NCBI GenBank assembly: GCA_903813345.2
Contig: CAIIXF020000007.1
Location: 21,499,564-21,563,563, forward strand
DNA: 64,000 nucleotides
Reading direction: 5' to 3'
Source of the DNA: Owenia fusiformis
Taxonomy: Eukaryota > Annelida > Polychaeta > Sabellida > Oweniidae
Position numbers and translations under genes: made by a program. Below, piece by piece: positions 13,201 through 24,701 of the stretch (the first letter of the stretch is position 1; the number at the start of each line of letters is the position of its first letter). The notes beneath the pieces were generated by a model. It was not told where the DNA came from and ran no database searches. It saw nothing but the letters and a program-made list of their open reading frames with translations.

Positions 13201-16200
13201 ATTTGTTTTTAAATTGACATACAACCTTTAATTTTGGTATTCAAATGAACATACGACATTGTTTTTGGTGCTAGGATAGCCAACATGTTACCTTGGACGA
13301 TTTCAAATACAGTGGAGTTAAAATATCAGCTCTGGCTTTGTATGATAGGAATGACACTGCTACAAAGAATATATCTAGGAATATGCTGAGATATGCCCGA
13401 CAGAATAACATAGAAGGAGTATGTATGAACATAATTAATCACCATTTATTAGTTTACACTGATTCATATTATAGAAGTTACTTCATATATTACTTGTACT
13501 TTGTAAGCACAAGTGCAAAAATAGTAAAAGTGACCACCAAAAAGTTCAAAAAACATTATAAAAGAATCGGACAAACAAACACCAGGATTTCAAAAAAATG
13601 ATCTAAGCGCAAACTCTGATGCACGTGTGGCACTATAGAGATTGCTTTATCGAAAAATGCGCTTTGAGTGTTTACTAATGTGTTCAAAGTAAATCGAATT
13701 GTTTTTTGTTTAGATCAACCGTGATAGTGAGATTGGTACTGAGGCCATGCTGATGTATGAAGCCGTGATTATATTTGCAAGAGCACTACATTCACTCGAC
13801 AAAGCGACAGAGGTTGTTGAACCAAGTGGATTGAGTTGCAGGAGAAGGGACAGGACTTGGTCCCATGGTGCTACAATGTTCAACTATCTGAATATAGAGG
13901 TATGATCTGAAAGAGGAAAGTGGGGACTTACCTTGAATCAATGAAACAGTTACGGCAACTATAGTACATTTTTTAATTTAGACATATTGCGACTATCAGC
14001 AACGCTTTTTTGTATGATGCGTTTTGGTTAATGTCATCTCCATCAATAGCCAGTTTATGTACTCTTGTTTTGTAGGCAGACACGGCTGGTAAAGGTAATC
14101 TGTTGCACATTCTTCAAATGGCTCGGGATAGACGGAAAACACTAGTTAAGGTAATTCCTTGTATCATTCATTAAGTTTATTAATCGGCAAACATAGAAAG
14201 AAATATTTTGAGAAAACATACTCGAAACATAAATGGAATAATAACTGCTTCTTTTGTTCATTGATAACTGAAAAGTATTTGAACAAATTAAACTTCTTCT
14301 TACGCAGTGTCCATATAATGTTGTCAAAATCCTCTCCTTTCATCCTTCATTTTGCTAGGGAGGTCCAGAGGAAAAGTATTTTTTACAATGGTTGCAGTGG
14401 TGGGATACACTAGAATATAAGTTGAGAACTACTTACCTGTAGGCAAAATACAGTCCATATGGAAGGCTAAATGGACTGGGTCTTTCGTGAACTAGCCTGC
14501 TGGCTTGGGAGACATTCAAACAACATTACACGTTTTTACCACTAACTTGCAATTTCTCGAAACGTAATACAAATCTATGTATTGGCCGATAAATTATTAA
14601 CAAATAATTTTAACATATCTGCACCACTGGTGCCATTGTAAAACTCCTCTTCTATGGACCTCGCTACCAAAAGTAGAGATATAAGGAGAGCACTTTTACA
14701 ATATTCATTTTGTCCGGTTCCAAATATTCATTTGTCCCTTTTCTCACTTACCCGTATTCCCACTTAGCCAATACGCTTATTTGTCAACCTATCTGTTAAG
14801 GCTGGTGTGTGGAGGGCAGACGCTGGGATTGAAATCCTGAATGATCAATATGAGAAGACCGACTCTGATACTGTTGATACTAGTGGCGTATTTTCTGGTA
14901 AAAGCGACAAGAAGATAGTGGTTTATGCTGTATTGGTAAGTTCGCTTAGTGTCTTTCTAAACGTTTGAGATATACAATATACATATGTGTATTTATGATG
15001 TGTATAAGTGCTAATAGTAGTATATACTCGTACAACACGTGAATACCACCCGGGTAACCATATTCAAATTCGCTTTTCTTTTCTCATTGTAGTATAGATA
15101 TTTAAATTTTAAGTAGATATCCTCATTCTATATAAACAAGCGTAGCTGTAAAAGTGAAGATTTTACTTCTGGTGTGTTTGAGCGTTTTCACCTGATCCCT
15201 TTAGTCAGATTGGTTGATGAAACAACCTTTTAAGGGGTTGTCAAATTGGCCGAGCGATTCAGCTCGGCGTTGTCACCATAACCATAAGGTCGTGAGTTCG
15301 AGACGCGTGAGGTCCTTGCGTTTATTCATGTAACATAGAGATTAAATCGACAGAAAGATGTCAGTAGTGCTCTTTCTATTCACATCATGTTAAACCATAC
15401 CACTACCGTCATCTTTGTTTCGACCTAGAGCCTATAAACCTAATATTGTTGAGTTCATTTTACGACTTTAGGATCCACCATTCCTTTCGATAAAACCTGG
15501 GTTCTCTAACATAGGGAACGACCGCTACCAAGGATACATACCAGATCTTCTGAAGGAAATAGCTTTATCAACTGGCTTAAACTACACTTTGTATGCTGCA
15601 AGCGATGGCAAATATGGCCACAAAACTAGACCCGGTGATTGGGAAGGCATCATGGGAGCTATAATCAATGGTGTAAGCTTTGACATACCTTTGTAGAAAA
15701 ACTGACCGCTATTCCATGTTTCTGTGATGATTTATAAAAATGTTCAGCATCACATGGCATTATGACCTAAATTATTTGATACATCATGCCTATTCACCAG
15801 GTGACGACGTATGATCATTTTGATTTGCTAAGATTGTCATCTCAGATTCTTCACCATATTTTTGTAGAGAGCAGATATGGGAGGTGGTAGGCTTCTCATG
15901 ACCCATGCAAGATACCAGGAGACGGATTTTTCACATTCTTTAATGGGTGCCCATCTCGTAATGATGACCAGTAAAGATGGCTCTGATGTTGATGATCACT
16001 TCATGGATTTTACACTATTGAAACCATTCTCTCTGATGGTTTGGATAACTATTCCCGCAACATATGTAACAGTAAGGAAATACCATAAAGGAAATGCGTC
16101 ATTTTTGATATCATTTGAAAGTTAAACAACAGACATATAACACACCTAAGATGGATATAATGCACAATGCATGTTGGTATATGTAAAACATGTTTTCATG

Positions 16201-17323
16201 ACATTTCTCTTATGTTGAAATTTTCACCTCGGCGTCCCTTTTCAGGTTTCTCTTTGTCTCTGGTTGATCAACAGATGTGATCCTTATGAGAGACACGAGG
16301 CCCCAAAATACAAGAAGGTCAAACCAGACAAAACTACAAAGGGGCTATTGAGTATTGGGGCAAGTTTCTGGACCATTTACTCAACCCTCCACTTGCAAGG
16401 TATAAACTCGAAACATTTTGACTTTCAGTTATATTCATTGATAGGAAATATATTATCTCAATTTGCAATTTTTACATATACACCCATGTAATATAAGATG
16501 CGGAAATAATAAAGTTTATTTTTGTTTTCCAGGGTTTGAGAGAATGCCCAGGTCAATTGCTGGAAGAACATTGACACTATTTTGGTTTACCTTCGCGACT
16601 ATTGTATTCATATCTTATGCATCTAGCTTAGTGACCATCTTAGCATTTGGTACAGCATCTTTCAATCACCCCTCTGTACAGACATTAGAGGATCTTTTAA
16701 CGGGGAATATTAAGTTTGGCGTCATACAAGGAAGTGACGTCGCTCATTATCTCAGCGGTTCAAAGTCGCTGCTTGAACAGAAAATTGCATCTTCCATGGA
16801 ATATGTGTCAAGTTTGGACCATGGTATATCGAAAGTAAAATCCGGCGAGTTCGTCCTGTTGACCAACCATGCAACTGCTGAGTATACCGCTTCCGTAGAT
16901 TGTGCTCTAAATGTACTTCCACACAAGACCAGTATTGGCAGCTACGGATTTGCTTTCAAAAAACATAATCATATAAAAAACCAAATAAACGAACAAATTC
17001 TAAAATTACAAGATGATGGACATCTGAATTCATTATATTCAAAATGGTGGCGATCTCACAACCTATGTCACAATACAGATAAATCAGATGGTGTTAATGC
17101 GAGGAAATATTCCAGTGCCCGTCCAATAGATTTAAAACAGTTCACAGGAGCATTGTTTCTTGTACTGACAGGCATTATTATAAGTATAATTATACTGGCT
17201 GTCGAAGTCTGCTGCTTTAGATCAAGACTGAAAACCAAACGCTACAATGATGTGGCGAGAAATGAAGATGGATACGGCAACAATAAGCCATATAACCATG
17301 TGCATATTGATACGAGAATATAA
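10256..17323 (+). CDS. Divergent ionotropic glutamate receptor subunit (first exon not identified)
   Basis: Exons 10256-10417, 11810-12067, 12462-12637, 12915-12968, 13275-13418, 13714-13899, 14076-14150, 14801-14935, 15472-15672, 15868-16071, 16246-16399 and 16533-17323 join in frame to about 846 residues; the usual family length is 850-950. A signal-peptide exon ending in phase 1 is missing upstream. Order of domains: amino-terminal domain starting GALIKSRDTGGIEAAF; ligand-binding S1 half (DPPFLSIKPGF, GNDRYQGYIPDLLKEIA); M1; pore loop and M2; M3; S2 half (KFGVIQGSD); last membrane helix near 17146-17205; short cytoplasmic tail. By family it should be a cation channel at the plasma membrane. 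However, the ligand pocket and pore depart from consensus: P to R and T to L in S1 (Arg kept), T to D and E to N in S2, Leu at the Q/R site, and SYASSLVTI in place of SYTANLAAF. It is probably not a conventional glutamate-gated channel. A tRNA-like SINE lies in one intron. Confidence 0.92.
15239..15315 (+). repeat. tRNA-like SINE head or tRNA pseudogene
   Basis: 'ttggccgagcgattcagc' resembles a polymerase III A box of the tRNA-Leu/Ser type, and 'gtgagttcgagac' resembles a B box. 'ataaccataaggtcgtgag' lies between them, as in a long-variable-arm tRNA. The acceptor and D-stem pairings do not close properly, so it is not a functional tRNA. It lies inside an intron of the glutamate-receptor gene. 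Confidence 0.6.
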
Positions 17324-17365
17324 TATGTAAAGCATTATTAAACCAAAGAATTGTATTATTATTTA

Positions 17366-17371
17366 AATAAA
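17366..17371 (+). promoter_or_regulatory. Polyadenylation signal of the glutamate-receptor gene
   Basis: AATAAA 43 bases after the stop codon, followed by T-rich sequence. This is the expected place for a short 3' untranslated region. Confidence 0.6.
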
Positions 17372-18060
17372 ATGTACTTTATGAGATTCTATATTTTCTG
17401 TGATTTAACTTGAGCATACATATTGTATCAACAATACAGTTTTGTCCAGATTTGCTGACACTTTCCGCCCACTTTCCGACTGATCTGAAAGTTATGTACA
17501 TCTATAGGTCTTAACGTTGATTTTTATTGTTAACACATGAAAGTGCTATGCTTTTCAAATAACATCAACCCCAACTGATTATCGTTCAGTATACTGTACA
17601 ACACAAATCTCACTCTCACTAATCGGCATTGTTGTTGTCTTTATCTCTTGGTTAATTACATATACCTTTAGCCCGAGATATTTAATAATTCTCAATATAA
17701 AACTTAAAGGCAAAGGCTGATTACACAAAGGTAGGAGAATCTTTCCTTTTGTTACTTTCTCTTAAAATCTAAAGTTGGCATACCTTTTCTTAAGAAAAAT
17801 GTAACTTACGTTTGAAAATGTATATTTAGCATTCATAACTTTATTTGACACCATTTGACAATCCCGTTTATTTTGCTATAATTTCAGAGCTTTTACTAGA
17901 TATAGTATTTCTGCTTTAGAGCTCTAAATTACGAAGTTTGTATTTTAGCTCTATCTGAAATGAAGTTAAGCATGCAATCAAACAACTACCATGGCCCTTC
18001 ATCAGTTCATGTAATATTCAAAGAAAGAAAGAACGTTTATTTAATGATTCAAAATTATAG
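17372..18060. other. Intergenic or 5' untranslated sequence
   Basis: No coding pattern. The 'attatag' immediately before the ATG at 18061 could be a splice acceptor, so the next gene may have a non-coding first exon in this stretch. Confidence 0.4.
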
Positions 18061-21000
18061 ATGGGGCCATATCATGCATATGGGGCAGTGACTCTGTCCG
18101 TGATATTTGGGATGTACCCGGTAGTTGCACAGTTTGACCCTTCCGTATGCACAGCAGTTACGCCGAATGGAGGTACGTAATGTTTCAGGCAATCGTCATC
18201 AATACCATTAATCCCCAGCTTTGCCCGATCTATAACGTCAAGCCGCTCTACCCTCTATGTAATATAGTTATTATAGCCCTTTGAAATACAAAATGTCACA
18301 ACAATTTTAGATTTGCCTTCCAAAATCTTAGTACTCATTGGTATAGTTTAGGATCATCGTCACATGGTTCAAGCTGACAATTTGAATATTGTAAATTAGA
18401 CCGATCCATATGTACAGACAACGCTGTTTTATTGTAGACAATGAACATGTTAATGGTTTATTTTCAGGACCGACCCTTCCAGTTCTTCCTAAAACATTTT
18501 CAACGATGGTTGAATGTAACTTTATAAATCAGAACAAGACATATGACGCCCATGAATTCTATGACTACGACGCCAATATTGCAAGTGTTAGATTCGTAAT
18601 GAATGAAGGAGATAAGACAACCTTGATTTATAAGTACGACACAAATGAATTGCTGAATATCAAATCAGCTGAGTGTAAGTGAGATGTGAGAAAATGACTG
18701 AATTTGTTCATAAATCATGAATATGCATATTATGATATGGCCAAACCTATGTTCATTGATGTGGTAAAAAGAACCTCCATGTATACGATTTTAACATTTT
18801 TGTCGGTATATATAAATACCAAATATGTAATAGATGTTATATAAGAATGTGTCAAACCATATTATATATTCTAGATGGTATTTGTGGAGTGTCAGACTTA
18901 GCAACATCTGAGTACCGCCATCTATTTGGCATTGAACAAAATGATGATGGGTCCATCCACATAGCTCAACCGAGCAGGGTGCTTCGTTTCGGAGCAGACC
19001 AACCAGAAAAATACATGGGGAAAACTATGATTAGAGGAATATCCTGCAACTGGTGGCAAAGTTGTCTCTATTTAGAACAGATTAAAGCAACCATCAACAT
19101 AGATTGGTATTTCTCTGGTAAGTTCAGTCTGTGTAACTGAAGAAGAACCCTTTATTTAGGCCCTTTTGGCTCTGATCAATCGACAACTGAAATGTTGAAA
19201 ATATGTCATTCTATAAAGCTGTAGCTGTATTGTATGAACTCCGATACTGAAATCATTACAGATGCCACCGTTTGGCAGATGGGTATAGGAAAGAAGGAGG
19301 TCCCTATTCGAGCAAAGCTTAACGGAAAATTAACATTTGGAGATGGCGGTCCCAAGGAATTTATGAATGAGTACAATTTCATGTCATTCAGAACAGAAGT
19401 GACACACCACGATGCATTTCTGGTAAGTGACTCCGACTCCGAAACTCTGACTCTGAAATAAAAAAAACACGTCAATCTTTCATAAGACTGCGATGCTTTC
19501 TCGGTTTGATTTCCAAATACTATTTACCATATGTTCATTGATTATGTTTTCCCTCAATTAGGCATAGTGTTTGCCCATTAGAAAATATTGGAAAATATTA
19601 CAGGTGCCGGGAGGGGTTTACTGTAGGAACCAAACATCAACAATGCCGAACCCCAATGTCCCCAAACATTTTAAAACTACGATTGAGACTGTTCTGGAGG
19701 AGCTGAAGTTTGTAAGCTATCAGAAAGTAAGTACTAGATAATATAAGTGATAAGCTTAGCCATCTAGTTTATTTGTCATTTAAGGGATTTCGTGTTTCAT
19801 TAGTATAGAATGATTTGAGTGTATTTTTTATAACATAACATAATCTAAATGTTATATCATAACAGTACTTTTTAAATAATAAAGCGTTTTATTTCTCATT
19901 GATTCTCAAGCTTTAAGTTTAATTTGATCATGGTATATAGATGCTGCCATAGTTATTTGTATTATTTTAGGAAGTATACGACCTGGAAAATAACTTATTC
20001 AGATTTGAGTACAAACCGACAGTCCCTCCTTTGGGGAAGGCTGAGATGGGCACCGATCCTATTGAGGAAATACATGACTTCAACACAGGTAAGAGACATG
20101 AAAGCCAAAGAAAAATATACATTGAATTGCACAAATCCTAAACAAAATCATAAGCAAATGACAGAGTATCGAAAATTTTGGTATGTAGCTCCCATAAATA
20201 TTTCATTTTCAGATTATGTTCCATTGGTTTGTGGGTAAATATTAGTTTTAATAAATCTTGAACAGCAAGTAGCTGTATCATTTGACCATTTTGGCCCAAA
20301 ACCACCTGAAAAGTGCTCAGAATGGTTAGAAACTACATGTTTTTGAAAGAGTCTTTTTGGCCAGGGCGTGCCAATATCTTGATTTTGATCAATATGTAGA
20401 TCTTTTCCTAAATGAAATTTCTACTGTTACACCAGGCACTGCATACCTTGTGGATACTATTAAGGGAAACTGTTCAGTTATACCCATAGACCAACGATTT
20501 CCGGATGCAAATATTGACTCAATTTCTGATGTGGATCCATTCGGCATTAGAATCAAGTCAGCAAAGGAGTTGTTTTCGTTCGACAAGGCTTCTTTTGTAT
20601 ACCAAGGAAAGGTATGTAAAACGGGAGTTTGTAAAAGTTAAAGCACAAGTGTCAAAGAGAAAACATTAAAAGGTATTACAAAACAAGAGAAGAGCAAGAA
20701 AATGAAACATTTTAACAGCCAGAGGAAGGAATTAAAACAAACCTCAATACTCACTCTAGAAAATATAACCTATCAATTTAAATATCTAAGTACGAGTGCC
20801 AAGGTGAAAGGACCAAAAGTTGTACTGGAACTTAGCAAGAAAAAGCAAACTCTAAGTGCATACCAGTCAAGAAAAACAAACCCCATATATCCCAAAACCA
20901 TGATCTAACGTGAAAAGAAACAATGTCTAATACCCCCTTTCTCCCCACCATTCAAGAACCGATATCACAATCCAAGACCAGAACACCAAGGGACATTTCA

Positions 21001-23785
21001 TTCATACTGAAGTCATTACAATACATGTTGAATAAAAAACTAGAAATTGATAGCCAATACTCATAACATGTTCTTGCATATTATCATTATGTATTCTCCA
21101 ATATATAATGGAGGCAATAAAGATACATAAACATAAACATCAAAAATAGTTGTAGATACAAGTACTCATACAAGATAGAGCATTCAGTCTCAAATGATGT
21201 GGGATAGATAAAATCCAGTATCTAAGTCCATAGGACCTTTTAAGGAACATACAACCAAACCTACATGCTTGTTTTACGATTTTTTGCAGACAAAGATTCG
21301 TGAAATAATGTGCAATAAGTGGTCAGGTGAGAGACTGGACTTTCCCCGGCCAAATGCAAGGGCAGTGTTCGAATGGTACTTCATGGATGTAAGTTGACTA
21401 AATCATTTAAACTCAAAGTTGGCATAACATAGTTGGAGTTAAAGTGTGGGGCTAAATGCAGTAGCCATCTCAAAATGTTTTTATTGCTTACAACTATCCA
21501 CCAATATGTATCTTTCCACCAAATATGAAGAAAATCCATCTATTACAATGATCTCCCCAAGGATTTTTTCTCAGGTTGGTGCAAAATTCTCATTTTCACA
21601 ATTTAAACCAAAATTGCTCAAAATCGGATAGAAACATTGCTATATTTTATTTATATTCTACATGTTTGTATGATGATATCAGATATGTTTTAAATATTAC
21701 GCTAAATGTTTTTGAACCTGAACAAACTGGTTCGGCTTAGAAATAGTTAGTACAATAGACATTCAATTTTGGACTTGTGATGATCGTTGTATACTCAGTC
21801 CATGACAGCGTTAAATATTACTGTATTAATTTCTTAGCTTGTATTATATAGGAGGGATGGTCTGAGAGTGTTGGGAATACCTTTGAAAGAAAAGAACCTG
21901 TAATGCTAGAATTATGGGTCTATGACCAAATAGCGTTACCAGTTGGAATAAGCATACCCGTAAGTCACTATAAGTAACGGATATGTTAAACGATGCTATG
22001 GATTTTTATGCATTTAACATTGAGTACTAGGTTTGTAGGCAGTTAGTATACAGATATTTAGAAAATATTTTCCTTTCTCATATTTCAGCTTAATTACCAC
22101 GTTGATTTTAGTTTCTTTGAGTTCAACGAACATCAGCCATCCCTCTGGGAGTTTAACATAGCAAGATGTTATGATCGGCTAAACAGAAAAGACTTCGAAT
22201 TCTATTTCAATGGTAAGAATAAAGTGTTGAATATCATAATTCAAACCTGATTGTAAAAGTTCGTATCGAGGAACCGATCATTGCTCGCTTTAAATTATCA
22301 GCGAAACTTTGAAACAATTTTATTTAAAAAATACAACGCACAAAACGATTAAATAATTTTTCATAAATCCCTCAATGTTTGCAGAAATAAAAGATCGCCC
22401 ACCGTTCAACTTGTATACATGTCAATTGTTTAATCAACATGAAATCACCTTTTGAATATTTTAGGGAATTTCACCACCATCGTTGGTACAGACGTGGAGG
22501 GGTTCCAATATGCTGTGATGTCACAATTGGTTAAAACTGCTGGAATATCTCCTTTGAGAGTATCCTTTGTATGGGTACGTTTTTTGAGAAATAAATAAAT
22601 TCTTAAATCATAATCGGTAAACTATCATAGTTTTGTCGATGTACAATGGCCACAATATTCATAAGCATTCCCATGGATGTGTTGCATTACAATATACCAT
22701 AAATGGTTAACGTTCCTCGAATTTAACATGGATCCTGTGAAAAATCTATGAGTATATGGGAATCATTACTTTATAATTATTATTTAAATCTATAAATGAA
22801 ATGAATACGTTAGATACTGTATGTTTACATATATTTCACATATAAAAAACAACAGCATCATTTATAGATGGCTCCTTCCTTTCAGCCATCGGACCGTAAC
22901 AACAAGATAAGAATACATTTTGGAATCCTCGACAGGACTCCAATCAACGGTAGTATGGCTGGTGTGTCAGTAGAGACATCATTGGATGACGCAGTAGCTT
23001 TAATAACTAACAAAATCAAATCAGGACAGTTTACAGTAACTGTTAAGAGGAACGCAGTGGTATCTAATGGAACAACCAGTCCTGCAAAAGTGAGTTATAT
23101 GTTATCGACTAAATGTAATCCATTCATTAACAATTCATTTGTCTGTCTTAACGTCGTTCGAAAATATGTAAATGACAAATTGGCAAATTTTGAATTGGAA
23201 TTGTCAAAATTGCAAATGTTTCAAATATGTATTTCAGAGAGTTTCAATATTTGTGGTGGTACTGCTCTGCCTCAGGATATGATAATTACCGACTTTTATG
23301 TTTTAGACATATACTCTTAGTGCCATAGCAAGTAGTTTTAAAAACAGGAGGAGGGATGAGAGCACAAGAACAATTAAGATTACAGATCCAGGTAAAAATA
23401 TTTATTCTTTGGAGGTTAAATGTTAATTTCGAAACAGTGAAGGACATTCATGGACACTTCAACGTAAACTACATAGGAATCATTTGATTGTCGTAATTGA
23501 TATGTTTTAAATATACAATCTTATCCATTCGACTAGCTAGAATTTAGTATACCTTGTGTTACTGAAGGCCAATGTAACACATTCAATAATGGCGCATTTA
23601 TGTATGTTGTAGGGGTCCTTGCTGGTCTTGGAATAGCCATGGTATTAGTTGGTGCTTTACTTGGAACAGCCATTTCCTGTTTAGTCATGCGAAAAAGGGG
23701 AGCAGATCAGATGGTTGGATCGGCCAGTGCAGCAGTTAACAAAATAATTATGAAAATGAAATCTGAAGATGCATCCAAATCATAG
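18061..23785 (+). CDS. LolA-like two-domain type I membrane protein
   Basis: Fourteen exons: 18061-18172, 18468-18674, 18875-19117, 19262-19422, 19604-19726, 19971-20088, 20436-20611, 21290-21388, 21852-21959, 22089-22212, 22465-22574, 22868-23089, 23307-23391, 23613-23785. They total 2061 nt, exactly 687 codons including the stop, with phase kept at every junction. Features: signal peptide (residues 1-23, hydrophobic AVTLSVIFGMYPVVA); first domain starting LPVLPKTFSTMVECN with the HEFYDYDANIASVRF strand and YGICGVSDL; the block GISCNWWQSC; a second related domain starting VPKHFKTTIE with EVYDLENNLFRFEY, IHDFNTGTAYLVD and GNCSVIPI; a membrane helix in the last exon (LAGLGIAMVLVGALLGTAI); a basic tail. 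This matches a family of invertebrate proteins annotated only as LolA-like. The fold suggests lipid binding outside the cell, but the function is unknown. The start is the first ATG giving a signal peptide. Confidence 0.88.
20690..21265. repeat. Interspersed repeat copy in an intron of the LolA-like gene
   Basis: Shares long stretches with 43203-43600 and 36815-37040. Shared blocks include 'ccaaaaccatgatctaacgt', 'gggacatttcattcatactg' and 'aaaatagttgtagatac'. No inverted ends or coding capacity are visible, and all three copies have the same orientation. Confidence 0.75.
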
Positions 23786-24197
23786 ACATATACATATCTC
23801 ATGTTGATGTAAAACGAAAAAGGAACTGAAAGTTAATACTGGGGAAATTAGGTTTTGCTATGTTAAGATACTAGCAAGCCACTATCTATAGCTAGGCAAT
23901 ATAGGATATGATGGCCAAAATAAGTTTGAGTTTCAGGCACAAAGCCCAAATTCCGAAACGAGTGGAATGATCTTTCTAAAAGAAAAATACTGCTTGTTCT
24001 TTTTAAGTTCTTTTCTATTTCTCAACGACTTTAATATTACATTTAGTAAAGTATTGTGAAGCCTACCTAAATGCATAGTGCATGTTGCATATATAGTGAT
24101 TGTCGTCTTGTTGTCACACATAGAATTTCAATGAAAAACAAGTCATTAACATGACAAAATGTCACCACCTAGTTGCTCACAATAATATGAGTTCAAC
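23786..24197. other. 3' flank of the LolA-like gene, nothing recognised
   Basis: Between the stop codon and the tandem repeat I see no exon and no clear AATAAA. The end of the 3' untranslated region cannot be placed. Confidence 0.4.
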
Positions 24198-24690
24198 CTT
24201 AAGTCAGATTTGAACTTCTGACAACTTGTACATGATTTTGAAAAAATAAATTGGTCAATTTGAAGCAAGGTGAAAAAAGACCTTTTGACCCTGAGAAGGT
24301 CATTGAAGGTAAAATCTCAAACCTAAAGTCAGATTTGATCTTCTGAGAACTTGTAGACCTTGTTGACCTTGAGAAAGTCATTGAAGGGCAAATCTTTTTT
24401 GACCTTGAAAATGTCATTAAAGGTCAAATCTATAGCCAGATTTGAACTTCTGATAACTTGTAGATGATTTTGGAAAAATTTGGTCAAATCGCAGCAACTT
24501 GAATAATACCTTTTTGACCTTTTTTGATCTTGAAAAGGTCATTGAAGGCCAGATCTTAAATAAAAAGTCAGATTTGAACTTCTGAAAACTTTTTGAAACA
24601 ATTGAAGTCAATCTTTACAGTATTTGTTAAGTTATTGGAAGTTACAGAAGACGCAGATCGCCAACCGCCGCCAAAAAGGAGACCATAACA
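24198..24690. repeat. Diverged tandem repeat (gaccttgaaaaggtcattgaa type)
   Basis: Four or so copies of a unit of about 110-130 bp. The landmark 'cagatttgaacttctgaaac' or a close variant recurs near 24205, 24330, 24440 and 24570, with 'gaccttgaaaaggtcattga' variants between. The block ends with 'gccaaccgccgccaaaaagg'. These read-through frames are repeats, not genes. Similar blocks are common in some marine invertebrate genomes. Confidence 0.75.
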
Positions 24691-24701
24691 ATATGTCACC
24701 A

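Noticed and set aside
20357-20435. Upstream extension of the LolA-like exon at 20436 as a longer open frame
   Set aside because: The acceptor at 20435 keeps phase with the previous exon and gives IHDFNTGTAYLVD, which mirrors the first domain; the longer frame does not fit the preceding phase.
23090-23320. Open frame continuing past the donor at 23089, and an exon beginning at 23238
   Set aside because: All frames from the 23238 acceptor stop before the next donor. The acceptor at 23306 instead keeps frame into the membrane-anchor exon.
24199-24611. Two minus-strand frames with repeated 'PSMTFSRS' words
   Set aside because: They are translations of the tandem repeat, not a protein.
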